Source: Solwaraspora sp. WMMD792 (lineage in GTDB: Bacteria > Actinomycetota > Actinomycetes > Mycobacteriales > Micromonosporaceae). From it: DNA of 64,000 nt. The stretch lies in the NCBI RefSeq assembly GCF_029626105.1, contig NZ_JARUBH010000009.1:6448001-6512000 (forward strand), in the 5' to 3' direction. The notes below the pieces were generated by a model. That model did not search any database. It was not told the DNA's origin and saw nothing but the letters and a program-made list of their open reading frames with translations. The translations under genes and the position numbers were made by a program. Positions 25,354 to 33,001 of this stretch are shown one piece after another. Position 1 is the first letter of the stretch. Each line of letters opens with the position of its first letter.

Positions 25354-27513
25354 TCACCGCCAGGTGTCGGTGAGGGTCGTCGCGTCGCCGGCCGGGGTGG
25401 CACTGCGGTTGCCGCCCGACTCCCAGTCGACGGTGCCGTCCGGTGCCCGCTTCAGGTACTTGTACTCGAAGGACTCACCGGCCGGCAGCGTGACGCTGCC
25501 CGACCAGACCGGGTAGTCGTCCGGAGCGAGGGCGACCGCCCTGGTCGGGTCCCACGAGCCCAGCGCCGGGACCGAGCCGACGACCAGGACGTCCTGCCCG
25601 TACCAGGTGGTCGCGGTGACGTCGAAGGTGACCGTGACGGTGCCCGGCTGCTCGCCGCCGGAGTCGGGCTGGCCCCAGGTGGCGGTGAGCGGGGTGCCGC
25701 CGACGCCGGTGCGGTTCGCGCCAGCTTCCCACTCGACGATGCCGTTCGGCGCCACCTTGACCAGTTTCCACTCGAACGCCGTACCGTCCGGGACGTCGAC
25801 GGAGCCGGTCCAGGTCGGGTAGCTGGCCGCGTCGGTGCCCAGCGGCGCCGCGCCGGCCGGGTCCCAGGAGCCGAGTTCGGGCAGTGAGCCGACCACCCGT
25901 ACCTGCTGACCGGGCGTGGTCTGCACGGTGGCGGTGACCGGGGTGCCGTCGCCCGGGGGCGGGTCGACCGGGCCGCAGCCGGCCGGGTCGGTGCAGTCGA
26001 GCCGCGCCGCGACGTGCAGTGCCACTGCCCGGTTCGCCGGGATGTCGGCATGGAAGCCGCCGTCGGTGACGGCGATCGTGCCGCCGGTGCAGGTGCCACT
26101 GTCCGCCCGGTAGGTGCCCCGGGCCACGTTGCAGTACCAGCCGTCCGGCAGGCCGGTGGTGAAGCTGCGGCTCCAGGTGCTGCCGGTCGCGTTGAACGCG
26201 GCGTACCCGCGGTCGGCGCGGGCGAAGCCGAACCGGCCGTTGCCGTCGGTGACGACGCCGCCGATGCCGGTGCCGGCGGTGGCGTTGCGGAAGCTGACCA
26301 TGCCGGCGACCTGCTCGTCGCGGTGCTCGCAGATCCACTCGGCGCTGGCGCAGTCGGTCGGCAGCGTGGTGCCGTCGCCGGTGCTGGGCGGGCCCTGGGC
26401 GACCACCGGGCCGAAGGCGTAGCTGGACATCAACTGCGGGGTCCCGTACGGGTGGGCCAGCATGAACGCGTCGGCCAGGTAGTAGCGGTCGCCGTCCTGG
26501 TAGGTGAGCGTCGGGGTGGCCCGCTGGGTGTCGTGGTTGTCGATGAAGACGACAGCCTGGTCGCCGGTCAGCCCGCCGTAGTCCGGCAGGCTGGCCAGCT
26601 GGGCGATGTTGCCGTCGCGGAAGGCCGCGGAGACCGCCCGCTGGTAGTCGAAGTTGGTGACCTTGCCATACGGTGCGTACGCGGTGTACGGGATGGTGCC
26701 GTCGCCGTACACCTCGTGGAACAGGTCGGGCCGGCCGCCGAAGCCGGGCACGTCGTCGAGCCGGGAGATGATGTCCGCCAGGTGGGCTTCCTGGACGTGT
26801 TTGGCGGCGTCCACCCGGAACCCGGCGACGCCGAGGGCGATCACCGAGTTCATGTACTTGGCGATCTTGCGGCGTACCTCCGGGTCGGCGGTGTTGAGGT
26901 CGGCCAGGTCGAGCAGTTCGCAGTCCTGCACCTCGGTCTTGCTGCCCCAGTTGCTGATGGTGCGGTAGCAGGGGCCGAAGTCGGCGTAGCCGTAGCTGTC
27001 GCCGGAGCCGTCGCCGAACAGGTCGGGATAGCCGTACTTGCTGTAGACGGTGCCGGCGCTGCCCGGCCCGCTGCCGACCGATCCGGTGCCGCTCATGTGG
27101 TTGAGCACCATGTCGACGTAGATCTTGACGCCCTGGTCGCGGCAGCGTTCGACCATGTCGACGAAGTCGGCTCGGTCGCCGCGCCGGGTCTGGTCGATCC
27201 GGTACGAGACCGGCTGGTAATCCTGCCACCACGGATAGCTGGCACCTTCGGCGCTGGGCAGCACCACATGCTCCTGCGGCGGGGATACCTGGACCCCACC
27301 CCAGCCGTCCGGGCCGAGTGTTGTCTCGCACTCCTCGGCGATGGAGTCCCACCGCCACTGGAACAGGTGCACGATGGTGTCGCCGTTGCTGACGGCGGCG
27401 GCGGGGGTGGTGGCGGTGGCGGGCGCGGCCAGGCTGACAGCCAGCGGGATGCCGAGGACGGCCGCCACGGCGGCGGCCATCGGTCTGGACACGGTCGATC
27501 CGGGTACGGACAT
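25354..27513 (-). CDS. Secreted alpha-amylase (GH13) with two starch-binding-type modules
   Basis: 719 residues from ATG 27513, which follows a GGAG site. A signal peptide is followed by a GH13 barrel with all conserved regions: YVDMVLNHMSG (region I), GFRVDAAKH (nucleophile Asp), LFHEVYGDG (acid Glu) and VVFIDNHDTQR (region IV). The VSPPQEHV and QWRWDSIAEEC segments are typical of the actinomycete/animal amylase subfamily. After a beta-sandwich domain C come two tandem CBM20-like modules (VRVVGSLPELGSWDP and VLVVGSVPALGSWDP, each with EWKLVKV or EYKYLKR and a WE-x-G-x-NR motif). It hydrolyses extracellular starch. CTGCAAG-type operators in its upstream region suggest control by a MalR/Reg1-like repressor. 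Confidence 0.92.
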   Translation of the reverse strand: MSVPGSTVSRPMAAAVAAVLGIPLAVSLAAPATATTPAAAVSNGDTIVHLFQWRWDSIAEECETTLGPDGWGGVQVSPPQEHVVLPSAEGASYPWWQDYQPVSYRIDQTRRGDRADFVDMVERCRDQGVKIYVDMVLNHMSGTGSVGSGPGSAGTVYSKYGYPDLFGDGSGDSYGYADFGPCYRTISNWGSKTEVQDCELLDLADLNTADPEVRRKIAKYMNSVIALGVAGFRVDAAKHVQEAHLADIISRLDDVPGFGGRPDLFHEVYGDGTIPYTAYAPYGKVTNFDYQRAVSAAFRDGNIAQLASLPDYGGLTGDQAVVFIDNHDTQRATPTLTYQDGDRYYLADAFMLAHPYGTPQLMSSYAFGPVVAQGPPSTGDGTTLPTDCASAEWICEHRDEQVAGMVSFRNATAGTGIGGVVTDGNGRFGFARADRGYAAFNATGSTWSRSFTTGLPDGWYCNVARGTYRADSGTCTGGTIAVTDGGFHADIPANRAVALHVAARLDCTDPAGCGPVDPPPGDGTPVTATVQTTPGQQVRVVGSLPELGSWDPAGAAPLGTDAASYPTWTGSVDVPDGTAFEWKLVKVAPNGIVEWEAGANRTGVGGTPLTATWGQPDSGGEQPGTVTVTFDVTATTWYGQDVLVVGSVPALGSWDPTRAVALAPDDYPVWSGSVTLPAGESFEYKYLKRAPDGTVDWESGGNRSATPAGDATTLTDTWR

Positions 27514-27576
27514 CAGCGTTCTCCAATGCTGGTGACGGCTCGCCTGCGGGGGGACAGGCACGGGATCTGAAAGGAT

Positions 27577-27740
27577 CTGCAAGGATCGCAAACACTTTCA
27601 GGCGTGTGGTGAGGGTAACAATCGGACGGCCTGTTGTGAACAGCTTGTTTCGGCCGCACGCTCGGAGACGCCGACGATGGACTCGCCCGATGCATGCTGT
27701 TTTGCCGCCGCAATCTGCAAGAAAAGACGGCAACTTGCAG
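27577..27740 (-). promoter_or_regulatory. CTGCAAG/CTTGCAG operator cluster upstream of amylase
   Basis: CTGCAAG occurs at 27577-27583. An inverted pair CTGCAAG (27715-27721) and CTTGCAG (27734-27740) lies further upstream. Similar heptamers are the binding sites of the LacI-family maltose repressor (Reg1/MalR) at Streptomyces amylase promoters. On the minus strand a TTGTTACCC-type -10 region lies between the two sites. Confidence 0.55.
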
Positions 27741-27771
27741 CAAGAACTGTCGATCTGCGATCCGGGTCGGG

Positions 27772-28665
27772 TCAGTCGGCGGTCGGCAGGACCCGTCCCC
27801 GGCCACCGGCGGTCGGTCGACCGGCGGCCCCGACCGCCTCACTGACCGCCGCCGCCACCGCCGGATCGGCGTCCGGACGGGACAGCAGGATGAACTCCAC
27901 CTCGCCCAGCGGCGGCAGATCGGCCGGGGTCACCGGGGTCAGGCCGGCCGGCACCAGCCGGGCCGAGTGCGGCAGCAGGCCGAGACCGGCGCGGGCGGCG
28001 GCCACCAGCCCGCCGAGGCTGCCGCTGGTGCAGGCGATCCGCCACGGCTGACCGGCCGACGAGAGCGCGGCGAGCGCCTGCGCCCGGGAGATGCTCGGCG
28101 GCGGGTAGACCACCAGCGGCACCGGTTCCCCGGCGGTGCGCCGTGGCGGCGTCGGCTGGTCCGCAGCGCCCAGCCAGACCAGCCGGTCCCGCCAGACCAG
28201 GGCGCCCCGGGACTGACCCGCCAGACGTTTGGCGAAAACCAGGTCGAGTGCCCGGGCGTCCAGCAACTGGTGCAGTGTGCCGCTCAGCGCCACGGTCAGC
28301 TCGACGTCGACCAGCGGGTTGCGGCGGCGGAAGGTCTGCAGCACGTCCGGCAGATAACTGGAGATCAGGTCCTCGGAGACGCCGAGCCGCAGCTTGCCGC
28401 GTACCACCGTGGTGCTGAAATGCCGGCGGGCCCGGTCGTGCGCGTCGAGAATGTCCCGGGCGAAGCTGATCATCGCTTCGCCGTCCACCGTCAGCTGCAC
28501 GGTGTGCGTGTCGCGCAGCAGCAGCGGCCGCCCGGCCGCCTCCTCCAACCGCCGTACGTGCGCGCTGACCGTGGACTGCCGCAGACCGAGCCGCTCGGCG
28601 GCCCGGGTGAAGCTCAGCAACTGGCTCACCGCCAGGAAGCTGCGCAGCTGGACAGGCTCGTACAC
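27772..28665 (-). CDS. LysR family transcriptional regulator
   Basis: 297 residues. The N-terminal winged helix-turn-helix is textbook LysR: LRSFLAVSQLLSFTRAAERL, then QSTVSAHVRRLEEAAGRPLL. The effector-binding domain starts at GKLRLGVSEDLISSYLP and ends with SLGGLVAAARAGLGLLPHSA. It starts with GTG 28665 and is divergent from the bile-acid-symporter-like gene at 28781. A perfect T-N11-A dyad lies between them, so the symporter gene is its likely target. It is unlikely to control the amylase, which has its own sugar-type operators. Confidence 0.9.
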   Translation of the reverse strand: MYEPVQLRSFLAVSQLLSFTRAAERLGLRQSTVSAHVRRLEEAAGRPLLLRDTHTVQLTVDGEAMISFARDILDAHDRARRHFSTTVVRGKLRLGVSEDLISSYLPDVLQTFRRRNPLVDVELTVALSGTLHQLLDARALDLVFAKRLAGQSRGALVWRDRLVWLGAADQPTPPRRTAGEPVPLVVYPPPSISRAQALAALSSAGQPWRIACTSGSLGGLVAAARAGLGLLPHSARLVPAGLTPVTPADLPPLGEVEFILLSRPDADPAVAAAVSEAVGAAGRPTAGGRGRVLPTAD

Positions 28666-28677
28666 GATCCGGATGTT

Positions 28678-28727
28678 ATCGCGTTACGCGATGACAGTCA
28701 GTGCGGTGATCAGCTTTCCCGCTGATC
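28678..28727. promoter_or_regulatory. LysR-type operator and second dyad between divergent genes
   Basis: ATCGCGTTACGCGAT (28678-28692) is a perfect dyad containing the T-N11-A core of LysR boxes. A second dyad, GATCAGC (28708-28714) and GCTGATC (28721-28727), lies 15 bp further toward the symporter gene. Two adjacent sites fit the recognition/activation site arrangement of LysR regulators. Confidence 0.6.
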
Positions 28728-28780
28728 GGCCGGCCGCTCAGAATGGGTGGACCACCCCCCTGGCTACCTGGAGCACCCGG

Positions 28781-29854
28781 ATGCGCTGGCCCCGCTGGCT
28801 GATCATCGACCCGTTCATCGCGATGCTGTTCGCCGTCGTGGCGCTCGCCGCGCTGCTCCCGGTCCGCGGTACCGCCGCCTCGGTCGCCGGTGTCGTCGCC
28901 AGCGTCGGCATCGCCCTGCTGTTCTTTCTGCACGGGGCCAGGATCGCCCCGGCGGCGGCGCTCGCCGGCGCCCGGCACTGGCGCCTGCACACCGTGGTGC
29001 TGAGCACCACCTTCGTGGTCTTTCCGCTGCTCGGCCTGGCCGTCGCGGTGATGAGCCCGCAACTGCTGCCAGCCGACCTCTACCAAGGGGTCCTCTTCCT
29101 CTGCGTGGTCCCCTCGACGGTGCAGTCGTCGATCGCGTTCACCTCGATCGCCCGGGGCAACGTGCCGGCCGCCGTGTTCAGCGCGTCGTTCTCCAACATC
29201 GTCGGGGTCGCGCTCACCCCGCTGCTCGCCGTGCTGCTCATGCAGAACACCGGTGACCTGCGGCTGACCGCCGGTTCGATCGGATCGATCGTCGGGCAGC
29301 TGCTGCTGCCGTTCGTCGCCGGTCAGTTGTCCCGGCGGTGGACCGCCGACTGGATCGGCCGGCACAAGAGCCTGACCTCGGTGGTCGACCGGGGCTCGAT
29401 CCTGCTGGTGGTCTACACCGCGTTCAGCGCCGGTGTGGTCGCCGGGATCTGGCAGCAGATCGCCGTCAGCCAGCTGCTGGTTCTCGGGGCCACCGTCGGC
29501 GCCCTGCTGGCGGTGGTGATGGGGCTGCTGTTCGGCGTCACCCGGCTGCTCGGCTTCGACCACGCCGACCGGGCCGCGACGGTCTTCTGCGGCGCCAAGA
29601 AGAGCCTGGCCACCGGGTTGCCGATGGCGGCCGTGCTGTTCAGCCCGCAACTGCTCGGCCTGCTGGTCCTGCCGCTGATGATCTTCCATCAGATCCAGCT
29701 GATCGTCTGCGCGGCCCTGGCCCGGTGGTGGTCGAACCGGGCCCCGGTCACGCCGTCCGGGCCCCCGAGCGAACCCGCCGAGCCACGAGCGCCAGAGCGC
29801 CGAGCACCAGCAGGCCGAACACCAGTGACCCGCCCATCACCGTCGGCGCGGTGA
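28781..29854 (+). CDS. Bile acid:sodium symporter family (SBF-like) membrane protein
   Basis: 357 residues with about ten hydrophobic helices, beginning near LIIDPFIAMLFAVVALAALL. The GIALLFFLHGARIA segment, VVPSTVQSSIAFTSIARGNV and FCGAKKSLATGLPMA match the SBF-like/PF13593 group related to YfeH and plant BASS-type carriers. It probably transports an organic anion with sodium; substrate unknown. ATG 28781 follows a GGAG site. The last 107 bases overlap the 3' end of the opposite-strand DUF916-like gene, and the C-terminal tail is a Pro/Arg-rich extension, so the true C-terminus is unusual. It is divergent from a LysR regulator that likely controls it. Confidence 0.85.
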   Translation: MRWPRWLIIDPFIAMLFAVVALAALLPVRGTAASVAGVVASVGIALLFFLHGARIAPAAALAGARHWRLHTVVLSTTFVVFPLLGLAVAVMSPQLLPADLYQGVLFLCVVPSTVQSSIAFTSIARGNVPAAVFSASFSNIVGVALTPLLAVLLMQNTGDLRLTAGSIGSIVGQLLLPFVAGQLSRRWTADWIGRHKSLTSVVDRGSILLVVYTAFSAGVVAGIWQQIAVSQLLVLGATVGALLAVVMGLLFGVTRLLGFDHADRAATVFCGAKKSLATGLPMAAVLFSPQLLGLLVLPLMIFHQIQLIVCAALARWWSNRAPVTPSGPPSEPAEPRAPERRAPAGRTPVTRPSPSAR

Positions 29855-30863
29855 GCATCCCGCTCAGAACCGACGCGGGTACGCCGACCACGCCCGGCTC
29901 CGGAAAGGTCAGCCGACCGGTCGCCTCGTGGGCGACGGTCCCGCTGCGCAGCCGTACGGTCACCGTCCACGGTCCGTCGGGCAGGTCCCCCGGCAGCTCG
30001 ACCAGCACCGATCCGGTCTCCCCGGGCAGCAGGGTGGTCCCTCGTACCACCGGGAACGGCCCGGCCCGCGCCCCGGCCGGCCCCTCGGACAGCTCCACCT
30101 CGCCGGTCAGGTCGACGGCCCGGCCGCCGGTGTTGCGCACCCGGGCGCTGAGCGACGGCACACCGGCGTCATCGCGGGCCGGCAGCAGCCCTTCGATCTC
30201 GAAGTCGGAGCGCGGCTCGCCGCCCATCCCGACGTCGAGATAGACCCGGATGCCGACCCGGTGCACCTGGCGGACATCGCCCTGCACTCCCTGCCGGTCG
30301 CCCGGTTGACCACCGCCGGTGCCGCTGTCCGCACCGGTGCCGTCGTCGTCCGTGCCATCGTCTGCGCCGTCGTCCGTGCCGGTCGCCGCCCAGATCACTG
30401 CGTACCGCTCGCCCTCGGATGCCTTGGGCGGCACGGCGATGGCCACCTCGACCCGGGCCTGCTCGTACGGTGCCAGATCCAGTCGGGGCCGGTCCACGGT
30501 GATCCAGGAGGTCAGCTCGTTGCCGGTGCCCGTGGCGGCGAAGCGGAACCGGCCCTGCTCGATGCGGGCGGCGCCGGCATACACCTCGATCCGTCGGTGC
30601 AGCCCCGAGTTGTTGACCACCAGCACCTCACGCCGGATGCTGGTGCCCGGCGGTACGTGGTCGACGATGTACCGGTGCGCCCGTGGATCGGCACGACGCT
30701 GCGTGGGCGCCTCCAGCAGTTGGATGCCGATCCCGCCGTCGGCGGCGGGCGCCGGCTCCGGGGCCGGGGCGGCGCCGGCCCGGGCCGGGTGGCCCAGACC
30801 GGCGACGCAGCACAGCAGGACGGCGAGCGACAGCCACCGTCGACGGCGGTCAGGCGACCGAAT
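29748..30863 (-). CDS. DUF916-like cell-surface protein partner of WxL protein; no standard start codon
   Basis: The open frame encodes, in order, a signal peptide (RRRWLSLAVLLCCVAGLGHP), an Ig-like domain of DUF916 type (VPPGTSIRREVLVVNNSG, DLAPYEQARVEVAIAVPPKA, GERYAVIWAA), an Asp/Gly/Thr linker, a second beta domain, and a C-terminal helix (GSLVFGLLVLGALALVA) with an Arg tail. No ATG, GTG or TTG precedes the signal peptide: the frame opens after a TGA at 30867-30869, and only ATT (30863) or CTG (30833) are available. The first GTG, at 30626, would discard the signal peptide. The WxL-like gene upstream overlaps, so reinitiation at a rare codon or a sequencing indel are the options. DUF916 proteins bind peptidoglycan and pair with WxL proteins. 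Confidence 0.65.
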   Translation of the reverse strand: MRSPDRRRRWLSLAVLLCCVAGLGHPARAGAAPAPEPAPAADGGIGIQLLEAPTQRRADPRAHRYIVDHVPPGTSIRREVLVVNNSGLHRRIEVYAGAARIEQGRFRFAATGTGNELTSWITVDRPRLDLAPYEQARVEVAIAVPPKASEGERYAVIWAATGTDDGADDGTDDDGTGADSGTGGGQPGDRQGVQGDVRQVHRVGIRVYLDVGMGGEPRSDFEIEGLLPARDDAGVPSLSARVRNTGGRAVDLTGEVELSEGPAGARAGPFPVVRGTTLLPGETGSVLVELPGDLPDGPWTVTVRLRSGTVAHEATGRLTFPEPGVVGVPASVLSGMLTAPTVMGGSLVFGLLVLGALALVARRVRSGARTA

Positions 30864-31401
30864 GGGTCACCGTCCCGGTGTAGGTGCCGGCGACGTTCGC
30901 CAGCGGTACGTTGACCTCCAACGTCGGGTTCCAGGACGCCGAGTTGTTCCCGGTGCCGCCGGCGTGGGTGAACGCGGTGACCGGCGTGACGTCACTGAGC
31001 GGGACGGCCGCGCCGGCGTCGGCCTGCCCCGGCGTGAAGGTGCCGTTTCCTTCGGTCGCGGTCGCCGCGCCGGACCAGTAGTCGATGTTTCCGGGAGTGA
31101 CGATCTCGCTCGCGTCACCGCCGTCGTCGGTGGTGAAGTCGGTGGCCTGCACCTCGGCGGTCCAGGACGCGTCGGCGGCGGCCCGGGTGTCGTCGACGGT
31201 CACCGCGCCGAGCTGGCCGGTGATCGTCGTGCCACTGCCGCCGTTGCCCAGGTCGGCGGTGCCCGGGACGGTCATGTCCAGGGTGCCGGCGTCCAGGTCG
31301 AAGGTCGTCGTGGTGTCCTGCTGGGCGGCGGCCGGGGCGGCCGCCAGGGCGATCGCCGTCACCGTCGCGGCGCCGACGGTCAGCAGTCTGCTGATACGCA
31401 C
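30850..31401 (-). CDS. WxL-like secreted surface protein
   Basis: 183 residues from GTG 31401, with AAGGAAGG upstream. After a signal peptide (GAATVTAIALAAAPAAAQ) the whole protein is a beta-rich domain with the pattern of WxL domains: an N-terminal FDLDAGTLDMTVPG strand, internal WTAEVQATDF (in place of the first WxL) and the C-terminal NVPLANVAGTYTGTVTHSVA ending. There is no LPxTG anchor, as expected for WxL proteins, which attach non-covalently to peptidoglycan. It lies directly upstream of and overlaps the DUF916-like gene, the classical partner family, and downstream of an LCP gene on the same strand. Confidence 0.75.
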   Translation of the reverse strand: MRISRLLTVGAATVTAIALAAAPAAAQQDTTTTFDLDAGTLDMTVPGTADLGNGGSGTTITGQLGAVTVDDTRAAADASWTAEVQATDFTTDDGGDASEIVTPGNIDYWSGAATATEGNGTFTPGQADAGAAVPLSDVTPVTAFTHAGGTGNNSASWNPTLEVNVPLANVAGTYTGTVTHSVA

Positions 31402-31497
31402 AGGTTCTCTACCTTCCTTGATCGTTCCGGTTTTTCCGGTCTGGGGGAATCCGGTGCGCAGTCGCGCCGGGTCCGACTGATGGGAGGGGTGAGGTGG

Positions 31498-32841
31498 TCA
31501 GCGGACGACGACCGAGTCGAGCTGCTCGGTGCCGTACCGCTCGATGTACTGCTCCAAGGTGTCGTCGCGTACGGCGCTCCAGAACTCGACGCCGCGATCG
31601 GTGTCCAGCCATATCACCCACTGGTCGCCGACGTACCCGGTGTTCGCCACCGGAGCGGTGACGAACCGGACGTCGTTACGGATCTTGCGTAGGTCGAAGG
31701 TGAGCTGCCGGAGCTTGTCGTTGGTCAGGCCGTCGTCGACGGTGACGGTCGCGGTGATCGCGTCGAGCAGCGCGCCGAGCTGCCGTGGGCTGGTCAGAGT
31801 GTCCCGGTCGAGAGTCTCGTCGAGCAGCGCGCGCAGGTAGTTCTGGTGGCGGCGCATCCGGTCGAAGTCGCCCTCCGGTAGGCCGTAGCGCTGGCGTACG
31901 TACTTGACGGCCTGCTCGCCGTCGAGCCGCTGCGGTCCGGCGGGCCAGCTGGATTGCAGGCTCGGTCCGGGCGTCCCGGCCGGGATCTCCACGGTCACCC
32001 CACCGACCGCGTCGGTCAGGTCCTGCAGCCCGACGAGGTCGATCAGGGCGACGTGGTCGATGCGCAGCCCGGTCACGTTCTCGACGGTCTGCACGGCGAG
32101 GCTGGCGCCACCGAGCGCGTACGCAGAATTGATCTTGAGGTTGCCGTGCCCGGGAACCGGGACCCACGAGTCGCGGGGGATGGAGACGACGTACGCCCGC
32201 TCCCGGTCGGCGGTGATCCGGACCACCATCAGCGAGTCGGTCCGGCCGTACGGCCCGGTGGGGGAGTCCGCGCCGGTGGCGCTGGAGGCGAGGCTGTCGA
32301 CGCCGGCGAGCAGCACGGTCAGCCCTTCCGGCGTCGGTGCCGGCCGCTGGTCGGCCGGGATGGCGGCGAACGGGTCGGGGATCCGCTTGATCTCGCCGAG
32401 GTAGTAGTGGCTGACGGCGGCCACCCCGGCCACCCCGGCGAGGGCGGCGACCACCAGGCCGGTGATGCCGAGCAGGGCGATGCGGCGCAGCCGGCGACGG
32501 CCGTGCCGGGCCGGTGGCCGCCGGTGCTGGCCACTGCCGGCGCTCGACCGGGTCAGCGTCACCGGGCTGGTCGCCGAGGCCCCCGGCTGCCGGTCGGACC
32601 ACTGCGGCTGGTCCGCCGCCCAGCGCGGCTGGTCGGCGGCCGCCCACTGGTCGTATGTCTGGTCGGCCGTGGCCCATTGGTCGTGCTGCTGGTCGATGGT
32701 CCACTGGTGTGACTCGGCCCAGTCGTCGTCCGCCGTGGCGGGGCGGTGCTGGCCCTGGTCGTGCGCGGGCAGGTCGGCCCAGTTCTCCGGGGCCGGTGCC
32801 GGATTGCCCTGATGGTCAGGTCGCCCGGTCAAGGTGATCAC
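31498..32841 (-). CDS. LytR-CpsA-Psr family protein with Trp/Gln-rich cytoplasmic N-terminus
   Basis: 447 residues. A single membrane helix (IALLGITGLVVAALAGVAGV) at about 125-147 precedes the LCP catalytic domain, with LLAGVDS, GRTDSLMVVRI, VVSIPRDSWV, KINSAYALGG and YVRQRYGLPEGDFDRMRRHQ. The Asp/Arg residues that bind pyrophosphate are present. LCP enzymes transfer undecaprenyl-linked polymers onto peptidoglycan or arabinogalactan. The first 115 residues are cytoplasmic and unusual: about seven tryptophans recur every 6-9 residues within Asp-Gln-Trp repeats. GTG 32841 has an AGAG overlapping it, so the exact start is uncertain. It neighbours the WxL-like and DUF916-like genes. Confidence 0.87.
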   Translation of the reverse strand: MITLTGRPDHQGNPAPAPENWADLPAHDQGQHRPATADDDWAESHQWTIDQQHDQWATADQTYDQWAAADQPRWAADQPQWSDRQPGASATSPVTLTRSSAGSGQHRRPPARHGRRRLRRIALLGITGLVVAALAGVAGVAAVSHYYLGEIKRIPDPFAAIPADQRPAPTPEGLTVLLAGVDSLASSATGADSPTGPYGRTDSLMVVRITADRERAYVVSIPRDSWVPVPGHGNLKINSAYALGGASLAVQTVENVTGLRIDHVALIDLVGLQDLTDAVGGVTVEIPAGTPGPSLQSSWPAGPQRLDGEQAVKYVRQRYGLPEGDFDRMRRHQNYLRALLDETLDRDTLTSPRQLGALLDAITATVTVDDGLTNDKLRQLTFDLRKIRNDVRFVTAPVANTGYVGDQWVIWLDTDRGVEFWSAVRDDTLEQYIERYGTEQLDSVVVR

Positions 32842-32989
32842 CTCTGGCTCGATCGCTGAGAGATCCAGGCTAACCAGACATTACGTATCTATAACGCCAA
32901 TCGGCGAAAATCTAGACGAGACTCGGGCTGACCGGCGTCGTCGGGTGAACCTGATCGACAACTCGACACCCGGCGGAGCCAACTGGGGT

Positions 32990-32995
32990 TAGCGT
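32990..32995 (+). promoter_or_regulatory. -10 element for leaderless AsnB-like transcript
   Basis: TAGCGT is followed by six bases and ATG 33002. The surrounding 32870-33000 stretch is less GC-rich than its neighbours and must also hold the promoter of the divergent LCP gene. Confidence 0.45.
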
Positions 32996-33001
32996 CACAA
33001 T

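Noticed and set aside
26014-27570. 518-codon plus-strand open frame opposite the amylase gene
   Set aside because: It is a Val/Gly/Ala/Asp-rich antisense shadow; all GH13 motifs are on the minus strand.
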